Shown here one piece after another: positions 56,201 through 64,000 of a DNA stretch of 64,000 nucleotides. Source of the DNA: Xanthoparmelia taractica (lineage: Eukaryota; Ascomycota; Lecanoromycetes; Lecanorales; Parmeliaceae); contig JANQBS010000002.1 in the NCBI GenBank assembly GCA_033085395.1, positions 62,001-126,000 on the forward strand, read 5' to 3'. The notes beneath the pieces are model-generated. The model was not told the DNA's origin. It saw only the letters and a list, made by a program, of their open reading frames with translations, and did not search any database. Numbering within the stretch: the first letter of the stretch is position 1; each line of letters starts with the position of its first letter. Both the position numbers and the translations under genes were made by a program.

Positions 56201-57825
56201 ATGCCTGAATCATGGGGAGCCTGTCTGAAATGGCGACGCGGCTTCGTAGTCAAATTGGCATTCGCGGTAGAGCCCCTCTTTCTACGCCTCGTCATTGAGC
56301 TTAAGGAGGGCGCCTGTAGACCGGTCCGGGCACTAATCTCGGAGAGCATTGACATGGTCCTACTCCCTGTTGTAGTCTTTGGAGGTTGCCGAAGGGAGTG
56401 TCGAAGTTCCGCAGCCGAATTTGAATTTTCATCAACTTCGGAGTCAATCCTTTCCTCTTGCTCTCCTTTGACTGGAGAACTAGCCTGAGAAAACTTCGGC
56501 AAAAGAGGAGAGTCTTGGCTAAGAATGCCTCCATCTGGGTGGAGAGGAACCGATTCCAAACTAGACTCCGAGGGCGAGTTGGTGCCAGTAGATGCCTTCC
56601 CAAGTACGGCAAATGGCTCCGCGGTTAAGTAATGGGTACTCACGTGCTCCGTCGTGCTTCTCCTCACTGGCGGTAATTGAGCTAGCAAAACCGAGATTTT
56701 GGGACCATCTAAAGGATCGCTCTTATTTTCCTGAGGGGGAGAATAGTCAGATTTGTCACGCTCGTTCGAACCTACTGGAGCTTTGAAGTCTCTTTCTTCC
56801 TTGTCGTCCCCAACATTGAATACGGGCGCTTCAGAGGGATCTTCATTCGTGTGATCGTGGCCCGAGCCAGATGTGAGTATGGGTCGAGCTGCTTGACCCA
56901 CGACGGCTTCACCAGCGCGAGGTTTCATGAGCAGATTGTGGGACTGGTTGACAGGGCTGGTCGGTCCAAGCTTTTCTTTTGACGCCGCCTTATGTAGAGC
57001 TGATTTTGGTCGGTCAGTAGCAATGTGGTCATGGTCCGCCACTTTGGTCAAGGCATCGATAGCTCTGTGGGGACTGCCGTCGCCAAGTCCTGCATAAGTC
57101 GGCACAGCCAGCGGACTCTCGTCCATGATATCTGGTTTGTCGTCTGGAGGTAGATAAGAAGTCTGGGGAACCTGTTCCTGTTTGCTAGGGACCTCAGAGC
57201 GATAACTACCTGGAACATGCAAGGGAGTGGGTCTCATGACCTTGTTAACGTCGACTGCAGGCGGTACGGTACGAAGGTGAAATCGTGGTATGCGGTTTCG
57301 AGTCGAGGCCTTCGATGTGGATGAGTTTGACCGTTTCAGTCCCTCAATGAACGAAGGTTCGCGGCCCAGAACATCAGCGTGAGATCGTTGATTCAGGCCT
57401 GACTTGTCATGCGAGCGAGGTCCCCCGACTGTTGACTTACGATCGTTCTGCCTGTTTGGCTGACTTGGTCGTCTCGGAGAGGTTTCAGCTTCGTCATTGA
57501 TCTGACGAGCAGGTCCATCGAACCTTGTAGCTCCCATGTCAGAAGGCTCGTAGGTCAACCGAGTTAGTTCAGCGATGGCCTGAGCAGGACTGAACCCGTA
57601 AGTCTGGGAGAAAGTAGAAGGATGGTCCAGATGGCTCTCGTCAGGATCCCAAATCTGGTAGCTGTAGTCCGGAGTAGTACAAGGTGTTTTCGGAGGGTAC
57701 TGGCGATTGCGAGAGATTAGTAGAGAGCGGATGCGGTCTCTGAGATCCGCGTCTACCGCTGAGGATGTTGTCAAGCCCCGCTCAGGTACCAAAGGTGCGT
57801 CGATCCGGCGAGCAACCTTCTCCAT
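53242..57825 (-). CDS. MFS-type transporter with very long disordered N-terminus, 1511 aa
   Basis: Model: 54118..57825, 53242..54069. A 48-nt intron (GTGAGT...TTCACAG) contains no stop and keeps the frame, so the unspliced frame also reads through (1527 aa); I prefer splicing because it joins VLVIVLLGALLSKYYRFHPQYVG, as in relatives (quoted in parts). The first about 900 residues are Ser/Pro/Arg-rich, low-complexity and hydrophilic. The membrane part starts near SRKRYVATVTCVTTAFVGMI and has about 12 spans, with PLLHGRKPYTLAALAILLPL (a motif A-like loop), LLPRIFAGIVMGFANINFI, WGFWITIIVNAAVLLLNI and a final VMAGVLLILTLLLIAILTRF. This class of giant MFS proteins recurs in filamentous ascomycetes; substrate unknown. 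The extension could be a regulatory or phosphorylation platform (inference). Confidence 0.85.
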   Translation of the reverse strand: MEKVARRIDAPLVPERGLTTSSAVDADLRDRIRSLLISRNRQYPPKTPCTTPDYSYQIWDPDESHLDHPSTFSQTYGFSPAQAIAELTRLTYEPSDMGATRFDGPARQINDEAETSPRRPSQPNRQNDRKSTVGGPRSHDKSGLNQRSHADVLGREPSFIEGLKRSNSSTSKASTRNRIPRFHLRTVPPAVDVNKVMRPTPLHVPGSYRSEVPSKQEQVPQTSYLPPDDKPDIMDESPLAVPTYAGLGDGSPHRAIDALTKVADHDHIATDRPKSALHKAASKEKLGPTSPVNQSHNLLMKPRAGEAVVGQAARPILTSGSGHDHTNEDPSEAPVFNVGDDKEERDFKAPVGSNERDKSDYSPPQENKSDPLDGPKISVLLAQLPPVRRSTTEHVSTHYLTAEPFAVLGKASTGTNSPSESSLESVPLHPDGGILSQDSPLLPKFSQASSPVKGEQEERIDSEVDENSNSAAELRHSLRQPPKTTTGSRTMSMLSEISARTGLQAPSLSSMTRRRKRGSTANANLTTKPRRHFRQAPHDSGMLAASKGYKALSDEVQVERLESTDSTDRFLALRNQQKNGTGFTKIIQDLESLLNQALTIAGQAADKDDGENMPLKSHDINHVNDRAHSTESVDSIQGLSSLSGAGDEEDNYSSVPPQQVMINEPKSDARYHGHFKKARDATPYPAHTRQASTAPYLEVDIGIGMKQQDANRPLDIPSTSKTAGQAGNPSREPSSTANDWAVIQAPSHTSKLRLEMNPPPRAPQTPPNVQPSTKEQHALLLRAHGASESTLSREVVRDYVNAHHQPPAQPRLSSRRLKKGRAPQPEELNLPEPDVSDVESDCEHVPYVADFKTAGLHYHPVIQETMAGDGYNAARHGGRGFQPRQDTAASLRDADDKRETSHRRERSANKDYTLNDRHHFSIRESHGFSLSRSHRRSPIARDWSTSRKRYVATVTCVTTAFVGMIIGIYAGEVPAIQYAIADEHHYTILGNVLFFLGLAITTALFYPLPLLHGRKPYTLAALAILLPLQFPQALAINSQRSPSVATYRIGLLLPRIFAGIVMGFANINFITTLLDLFGASLQSGNPHQETVNVNDVRRHGGGMGVWLGIWTWCFIGSIGIGFLIGAGIISGLDVSWGFWITIIVNAAVLLLNILSPEVRRSAYRRSMAEVRSGGEVSRRVARGEIKMHLESTGPIWWWEEVIAGHVLAIRMLLQPGFAILSLYLGWIYGQVVLVIVVSYLRYMVDSKLTASQLLGALLSKYYRFHPQYVGLGVAIIPLGALFAIPFQKASLFSRARHHAQRTDSMTFEKRVTWTSHLVRRAIFMVSLPFAGLAYTLSSGGQPTHYMVPIIFAGLIGFLSNLAIAECQGLIMETYDTSDLQPGMTGRPRRVLSEEIRKKRTNFSCFPRVTAGLAIAQTFAFVIAAGVTAWGGVVERHIGAQTATAVMAGVLLILTLLLIAILTRFKVVQIIPSERFGTNILSGPEDEWKPVIIGNPSGTTRRMSVLELGTLSRWSEIRRRNKLEGPVR

Positions 57826-58623
57826 AAGCGGGACTTGGAAGAGGGTTTAGAGCATGGAGAACGTAATGAGAAGGGGATGTAGGCTGCTATTAGTTGATGC
57901 AACGGAGAAAGGGTAGGTGAATTAAGAATGAGAAGGGAATAAATGGGACAAGCAACTGCTTTGACATGACCACAAGGCGCCTGTTTATTGAATTTGTGTA
58001 TGAAGGGAAAGAACGAGAGTTATCAACCGCAGAGGTAAGCACCCTCGAGGGCATGGGCTGCGTCCAATGACGACCGGCCATTGCCTGGGAGAGCATCATC
58101 CGCATGGAAATGCACGCACGGAAATGTCTTCATGCCTCATTACGGTTGATTCATACCTTGGTTCTTCACCCTTTGAATTCATGTGCACTATCAGTCCTAT
58201 CAAAAATACAAGTCACATTAATCTGATCTCAGAGTTTGCAATAGTTGATGAATGGCTAATCAGTAATACTGCGCACGAGTGTTTTGGGTAGAGCACATCT
58301 AGATGGAATCCTATGATTGGAATTGAAGGAGTGGAAAAGCGAAAAGAGCTAAACCTCACGGCAGTTGTGTTGCAATGACTGATTTGCGGGCAGCGGGAAA
58401 GCTATGACTAAGCAGAAATACTGTTCAATGATTGGCTAAGGCTAGCACATGAAGGCGGTCATGGACCAGTTTATATACTCGCTGAGAGGATTCCATCAGA
58501 TTCGCCATCATTCGCTGGCTCCACCCATAGAACGCTGGCTGGACCAGGGGATCATTCCCCGCTGGAATTGGCTGGAAACCGAGCGAAATGATTACCTAAT
58601 ACCAACACTCCCTCTTCATCATT
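57826..58623. other. Region between the large transporter and copia fragments
   Basis: About 800 bp with the transporter promoter. I found no LTR, although a decayed one cannot be excluded. Open frames near 58067-58646 have no domain. Confidence 0.4.
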
Positions 58624-58923
58624 TCACCCATTCAGGACGGACTTGAGGCTATACAGACCGAGCAACTGTCTACCTCGCTGGTACGCCTGCGGAGCAAGCG
58701 GTTTAGTCAGTATATCAGCCGCTTGACCGGCGGTGGGTACGAAATCAAGTCCAATCAATCCATCCTCGCAGACCTGGCGTATGTAGTGGTACTGAATATC
58801 AATGTGCTTGGTTCTTTGATGATATTCAGGGTTCTTGACGAGGGCTAGGCTGGCCTTGTTGTCACCAAGTAGCTGTATGGGAGCGGCTTTGGGGTTCCGA
58901 AAGAACAGTTCTTCTTCGCCCAC
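58624..58923 (-). pseudogene. Ty1/copia retrotransposon fragment: RNase H C-terminus
   Basis: A 99-codon frame matching only the end of a copia polyprotein: LLGDNKASLALVKNPEYHQ, RTKHIDIQYHYIRQ, then GLDFVPTAGQAADILTKPL, the conserved end of the RNase H domain. Reverse transcriptase and the start of RNase H are absent upstream, where the sequence switches to integrase on the other strand. It is a fragment, not a functional element. Confidence 0.85.
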
Positions 58924-58976
58924 TCATCACGAAGGCGGGTGTTCATGGATTTTTTCTGAATAACGTCAGACTGCTG

Positions 58977-59820
58977 TTGGCAGAAGGTCATATGCCGGTT
59001 GTAACGGTCAGGACGGACAACGCGAAGGAGTATCAAGCTACTCAGAAAGAATTGCTGGATATGGGTGTGACGATGGAGCCTACGAGCACGTACACCGCAT
59101 ATCAGAACGGGATTGCTGAACAATTCAATAGGACCGTGATCACGCTCGCCAGATCGATGCTGATCCAGTCCGAACTACCACTGACCTTCTGGGCGGAGGC
59201 CGTGACGTACGCATGTCACATATACAACCGGCTACCGCAGAGGAACAGAGGGAGTAAGTCACCTGATGAGCTATGGTTTAAGAAAAAAACCAGACCTCAG
59301 CAAAGAGAGGGCGTTTGGGTGTGTGTGCAGGGTGTTCCTGGCTAAGGAGCAACGAGACACCAAGCTGGACACCGTGAACTACCTAGGGATCCATACTGGG
59401 TACCATTCGAGCACTCAGTACCGTGTGTATAGGCCGGATAAGAATCGATTCGAATGGCCGACGAATGTGAAGTTTTATGAGGATCGCAAAGGCCTGGAAC
59501 TGCTACCCAAAGGCCTGCTTCCGATATTCGACTGGTTGCGAGCAGACGTCCCAGTCATGAACCCCAACCACACCGAGGCATCTAATGAAGTTCCAGATGT
59601 CTTGAATGATGCTATATCTAGCGACGACGACGATCAGGATGATGCTATACAGCCGGGAGGTCACGTCACGTCGCTACCAACAAATGATCAAAACACGCCT
59701 TTAAGCGGACCCGAACCAGAGGGAGATTTCTCGCAGGAGAACTCAAATACCGGGGAAGATCCGCAACCTGGCCCGCAGGACCAGCAAAATGAGGGCAGCT
59801 CTCACAGCCTCTTCACGTAG
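58977..59820 (+). pseudogene. Ty1/copia retrotransposon fragment: integrase C-terminal half, frameshifted
   Basis: Two overlapping frames together match the second half of a copia integrase. The first (to about 59280) has VRTDNAKEYQ, the catalytic-core segment YTAYQNGIAEQFNRTVITLA, and LPLTFWAEAVTYACHIYNRLP. The second resumes with ERAFGCVCRVFLAKEQR and LGIHTGYHSSTQYRVYRPD, then an acidic linker to the stop at 59820. The switch coincides with a run of seven A at 59283-59289. Gag, protease and reverse transcriptase are absent. It is oriented opposite to the RNase H fragment 50 bp away. Confidence 0.85.
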
Positions 59821-60778
59821 CTCCCTCTGATCCTTAACTCTTGACACGTAGCCTCCTTAAAACCTTCCACCGCTCAATCGCTCGCTCGTGGGTGGGGGAA
59901 AGAGTACTCGATTGACTGCTCCCTTTGGCCACCTGGCCTTAGAGCCTATTGCCTGACTCCCTCTGGCCCTCTGGCCTGAAGTCCGTCTGCCCGTCGTATT
60001 TCGATGGTGTCTCGTTGCTATAGGTGTCGTTCCTTTGTTTCCTTCCTCCTAGCCAACGCCCCGACACTCCACTCGACAATACACGGGACTTCCGTTGCCC
60101 ACCGCTGTGGGGCTTCCGTTGCCCAGCTCGACGTGGGGCTTCCGTACAACACTTTCGCTCAGTGAGGGACCCGTCACGGCTACTGGGACTCGCGCAGTCC
60201 GGGCTCATAACCTGTTGCAAATGTGGGTGACGGATAGTTTGCAGCTACTGAAAAATCTGACTATATACAAGCGATAGGGCTGAGTAGTGCCAAATTCAAC
60301 AAGTTGTTCGATTTGTCTCTTGGCACTCTTGGCATCATCGGAGCTATCCGTGACTGCTGTCGATCGAGGGATCAAGGGATTACCTTCCCCCACGCTTACA
60401 CGCTGCTTCATTCGACCTCCTTGCTTAACAACTCATGCACATCTTATGTCAGCTCGTAAAGCTTTGCGTGGTTTATTTACATGCCGGTGCACATGCACGA
60501 GCAGAGGCGAGCATCTCTGTTTGCTGTAGGAATTCCTCCCTTCGTGGACGTCCGAACAATGCAGTGAACCGGCTCAGCTGGCTTTGTATTGGATGTAATG
60601 TTGGATAAGCCGGGGGAAGCTAACAATTATGGGAAAATTGAATATGCAAGGTCCCACGGAGTCCAATGACGGCCTGAGGAGCTATTTTTGCAATGACCTC
60701 GTATAGCTCGATACGAATGAAGCTATCGCTTCGATGCTTGACTGCTGGAAGTACAGCGGGATTACTGGGTTGCAGCTG
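59821..60778. other. Region between copia debris and the secreted-protein gene
   Basis: About 950 bp with no gene. Three direct copies of GGGRCTTCCGT(TGCCCA) occur at 60085, 60109 and 60135, and CTCTGGCC-type repeats at about 59926-59980. It may include decayed transposon sequence. Confidence 0.45.
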
Positions 60779-60787
60779 TATATAAAG
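60779..60787 (+). promoter_or_regulatory. TATA box
   Basis: TATATAAAG, a strong TATA match, 169 bp upstream of the ATG at 60956. Fungal TATA promoters are typical of regulated genes. Confidence 0.5.
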
Positions 60788-60955
60788 ATCTGCTTGTTTG
60801 CTTCACGTTTGCTTCTACGTGCTCTTGTTCAATTCTCTGCGTGCTCGACAGCAAGAAGTCCTCCATCGTTCCCAGTCACCTTAACCAGAAATTTCTCATA
60901 CCCATATTGTTCTTTTTAAACTCATCTTTTAACGTCAGCCTTTGCCTCAGTGACG

Positions 60956-61499
60956 ATGCATCTCTTCCAGCTTCTCCCATTTGCTTCGCTTGCCCTTGCG
61001 ATTCCAAATCCCAACGGCAACACCAAGCGTCAGTCTTCTTGCACTAGCGAATCATGGACGATTCAACAATACCATACGTGCACCAACTGTACCTACCCTG
61101 GCGTAACACAAGAGACTACCTCACTGGGCTTTAACTTTGTGGATCCCAATTTCGACCCAGTTGTGACAGTGACGTGCGATCTGAGCCTTTTGCCCGGCTC
61201 ATCGCTCATCGGGTTTAATTATATTCCATGCGGATCGGGCGTGGCGTTCTACTATGACGGAGCTGATCTCAATGTGGAACGAACCGGTGTCGAGTGCGGA
61301 GAGTAAGCTCGCCCGCCCCATCGTTTGTAATATGGAGGTCGGAGCGCTTACAAATATTCCTAGTCACACCTTCACCTACAGCGGAGCTGTCAGTGTTCCG
61401 ACATCCTGTTACTCACTCTTTGGTGGAACGTATTGTGAGACGCCGACTGGCCAAATCAGTGTGCCAGTGTCATTCATTACGCAGACAAGTGCAAAATGA
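60956..61499 (+). CDS. Small secreted cysteine-rich protein (effector-like), 160 aa
   Basis: Model: 60956..61302, 61364..61499, with a 61-nt GTAAGC...CCTAG intron (phase 2). The N-terminus (MHLFQLLPFASLALAIP) is a signal peptide, and NTKR at residues 22-25 is a Kex2-type processing site. The mature chain has eight cysteines (SSC, HTC, TNC, VTC, IPC, VEC, TSC, TYC), enough for four disulphides, and alternating beta-like segments (TTSLGFNFVDPN; PVVTVTCDLSLLPG; GVAFYYDGADLNVE; TFTYSGAVSVPTS; GQISVPVSFIT). The pattern resembles AA1-like (Alt a 1-type) beta-barrel proteins, but this needs a structure search. Without splicing the frame would end at ECGE. Position next to transposon debris and a TATA promoter fit an effector-like gene. 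Confidence 0.75.
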
Positions 61500-62813
61500 T
61501 CTCTGTTGAGCGGTGAACCCGGCCGCCATCCGAGTGGAGGAAGAGGTGCGGGAAAACAGGACGTGCCTACAGGATTTGTTGCGGCTCAACATAAGTATGG
61601 CCTCTAGTACTTAGATTCGGCGTGGCGGTCTGGATCTGCCATCGATCGCCTAGCATGAAAGGGTAGAAATAGATTCGGAGATACTGGACTGTTCTAGACA
61701 CTCAAATGAAATGGAAAAATAGAACAAGCCATTCATGACATTCACATTGTGCCACTGTGCGTTCCCATGCGTTTTCTATACTTTCTAGGGATGTTCTTTC
61801 AAATCACGAGTCGGTCGAAAGAGCATATAGACATGTCTATACCTACGTTCTCGGTTATTGAGATAAACAACATAAGCCACCGGATCCTAATAACTGACAT
61901 ATCCGAACTCGAATACATCACAAAATTGGCACTAATCCGACACCCACTTACTCTCGATGCTAGAAGAGCCGTAGCATATCCGTTCAATGTGAGGCTTCAG
62001 AACAGGAAGAAAGGCGTCTAAAGGATCAAGCTGGATGTCGATGCTCTCAGGCCTGGTTCTGCCATTTATTTCAAAGAGCTTCCATTGGCGAGGGTAGAGT
62101 CCACAGAGGGGACAATAGCCTTGGTCTATTGGTCGAGCAGTATCTTATGCAAAGCTGGTTGAAATGGGCATGATAAACAGTTTCACGGACTTTTTATCAC
62201 TGACTCAAGGCTGTCTATCTTCACGTCACGTCGTTTATCTGAAGTCTTCTTCCCTATGCTATCGTGTTCTGGGAAAGATTGTTAAGGATATCAAGTAGCT
62301 GTGGAATGGTTGGGTCTTAGGGTCATAAATTTGGAGACAGGGGCAAATATATTCTCTTTCCAGGTGGTGGATCGTCTTTCGGCTAACATATTCCATAGAC
62401 GATCTGGAATTGATATGGCACATGGGATAGGTTTTGGAAAAATGATGTAGCAGCAGACCAAAGATAAAATTACGTGAAAGATGTAGGTCAAAAATCTTAT
62501 GCGGAAGGAGTCAAGCTCCTCTGTACTCGTAGCAGCACAATGGAAACACCAGAGCCTTGTACTCGTACTCTGGAGGTCGGTCGAGGACTGCATGGGAAAG
62601 TGTATGTAGTGATCATGATAATGCATCTCTGCTGGTGGTGAGAGAACTTTTCTAAATGCAGTACGAGTTAGGGGAAGATCGTGGGGTGATTGTGGGGAGA
62701 GATATCTTTATATTTACGGAGCGAAGGATCTCGGAGATAAAAAGACATTATCTCAAGAGTCCAAATTATCGAGACTCACTCCCCATCATTAGAGCCAACA
62801 TAGTCCAACGACA
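61500..62813. other. Intergenic region
   Basis: 1.3 kb without a convincing exon. A 90-codon frame at 61749-62021 has no domain and A/T-rich codon use unlike its neighbours. It should contain the nitrilase promoter. Confidence 0.4.
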
Positions 62814-63781
62814 ATGGTACACCTCCTCAAGAAACCCCTAAAGCTCGCTCTCGTACAGCTCGCAACAGGCACGTCCTCCCAAACACCCCATCCCCACCAC
62901 CACCTACCACCCCCATTCTGACCCCGCCCCCTCCCCTCTTAGGCGCCGACAAACCCGCCAACCTCGCCCGCGCCCGCTCGCGCGTCCTCGAAGCCTCCAA
63001 AGCCGGTGCCTCCCTGATCGTCCTCCCCGAATGCTTCAACTCCCCCTACGGCTGCCAGTACTTCCCCTCGTACGCCGAGACGCTGCAGCCATCGCCACCG
63101 ACCAAGGAGCAATCGCCGACCTTCCACGCGCTGTCCGAGCTCGCTGTCGAGAGCAAAAGCTACCTGCTCGGCGGCAGCATACCGGAATACGTCGAGGCTA
63201 CGAAAAAATACCATAACGCGTCGCTGCTCTTCTCACCGCAGGGGGATTTGCTCGCTACGCATCGAAAGGTGCATTTGTTCGACATTGACATACCGGGCAA
63301 GATCACATTCAGAGAATCGGACGTCCTGTCTCCGGGGAACAAAGTGACACTGGCCGACATCCCCCCTTACGGCAAAATCGCCATCGCAATCTGCTACGAC
63401 ATCCGCTTCTCCGAACTCGCCACCATCGCCGCGCGCAAGGGCTGTTTCCTGCTCTTATATCCTGGCGCGTTTAATCTGACGACAGGAGCACTGCATTGGG
63501 AGTTGCAGGCGAGAGCGAGGGCAATGGATAATCAGGTTTACGTGGGCTTGTGCAGTCCGGCGAGGGATATGGGGGCGAGTTATAATGCGTGGGGACACAG
63601 CATGGTGGTGGATCCGAATGCGGGCGTGATGTGTGAGGCGGGAGAGGAGGAGGAGATTGTGTACGCGGAGTTGACTGGGGAGAAGATTGAGGAGACGAGG
63701 AAGGGGATACCGATTTATACGCAGAGGAGGTTCGATGTGTATCCGGATGTTAGTGAGGGGAAGATCAAATTTGACGAATGA
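62814..63781 (+). CDS. Nitrilase-superfamily omega-amidase (Nit3/NIT2-like)
   Basis: Model: 62814..62868, 62943..63781 (297 aa). The enzyme hydrolyses omega-amides such as alpha-ketoglutaramate. The catalytic triad is complete: Glu48 in IVLPECFNSPYG, Lys127 in HRKVHLFDIDIPG, Cys169 in AICYDIRFSEL. The C-terminal PARDMGASYNAWGHSMVVDP is family-typical, and the length is as expected. The 74-nt intron has a GC donor (ACAG|GCACGT) and a CTTAG acceptor; it is the only phase that joins LALVQLAT to GADKPANLARARS, and no GT in the area does so. No signal peptide, so cytosolic or mitochondrial. Third-position GC is high. Confidence 0.9.
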
Positions 63782-64000
63782 TGCATATATGTAACGATGG
63801 GTGAATAATGGACAAGTCTACAATCATGAATGTTCCCTCCACTGTAATTTGATCTCCCATCTCCAAAAGCAGAAGTATCCATTTATGATACTGCCAGCCT
63901 CTGTTGCTTTATCAGAAGATCAATATTGAGCTTTCTACCGAACTTAGTGACGACTCCTAACGTGCCTCCCAGTCACTGTACCCGCATCCTCCTACCACAA
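63782..64000. other. 3' flank at the window edge
   Basis: Presumed 3' UTR and downstream sequence of the nitrilase gene. No further gene start is visible before the window ends. Confidence 0.4.

Noticed and set aside
61749..62021. 90-codon open frame starting with a hydrophobic stretch
   Set aside because: No domain, A/T-rich codon use unlike neighbouring genes, and the length is within chance expectation for this composition.

Overview
The window is nuclear DNA of a filamentous ascomycete (Pezizomycotina, probably Dothideomycetes or a close relative; the class is inference). The evidence is many short spliceosomal introns (mostly 48-100 nt, GT-AG, with CTAAC/CTGAC-type branch sites), fungal-only families (DUF6914-like, DUF7732-like, PTH11/SAT4-type rhodopsin-domain receptor, PIR-repeat wall protein), single-gene transcription units with long intergenic regions, and degenerate Ty1/copia fragments. 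I found no tRNA, rRNA, CRISPR array or bacterial operon. Most gene models are spliced; I traced splice sites by eye and checked that exon phases add up.

Layout. 0-15 kb: a cupin protein, an unknown protein, the ribosome biogenesis factor Rrp7, a convergent pair of DUF6914-like paralogues, a large membrane protein and a lipid-droplet hydrolase. 16-29 kb: an alpha-arrestin trafficking adaptor, a TM9/EMP70 protein, an unknown protein, a secreted Ser/Gly-rich protein, and an F-box protein divergent from a quinone oxidoreductase-like enzyme. 29.5-39 kb: an MFS transporter with a TIR element inside one intron and a second one just past its stop codon, a DUF7732-like membrane protein with an (S/G)n tract, a PIR-repeat GPI-type wall protein and a monocarboxylate-type MFS transporter. 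40-41 kb: an RRM-like protein.

41.7-50.2 kb is the most accessory-looking segment: a drug-efflux-type MFS transporter with a homopolymer frameshift, an apparently intact class I O-methyltransferase, a 5'-truncated UbiA-type prenyltransferase remnant, a PTH11-like receptor and a 274-bp TIR element. Together this looks like the remains of a prenylated-metabolite gene cluster in which only the methyltransferase is clearly intact.

50.8-58 kb holds an unknown protein and a 1511-aa MFS-type transporter with a very long disordered N-terminus. 58.6-59.8 kb holds two Ty1/copia fragments (RNase H and integrase) on opposite strands. About 1 kb further on is a small secreted eight-cysteine protein (effector-like), and the window ends with a nitrilase/omega-amidase (Nit3 type) that uses a GC-AG intron. 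The strongest observations are the young-looking TIR elements around one transporter, the decayed biosynthetic cluster, and the cysteine-rich secreted protein beside transposon debris.
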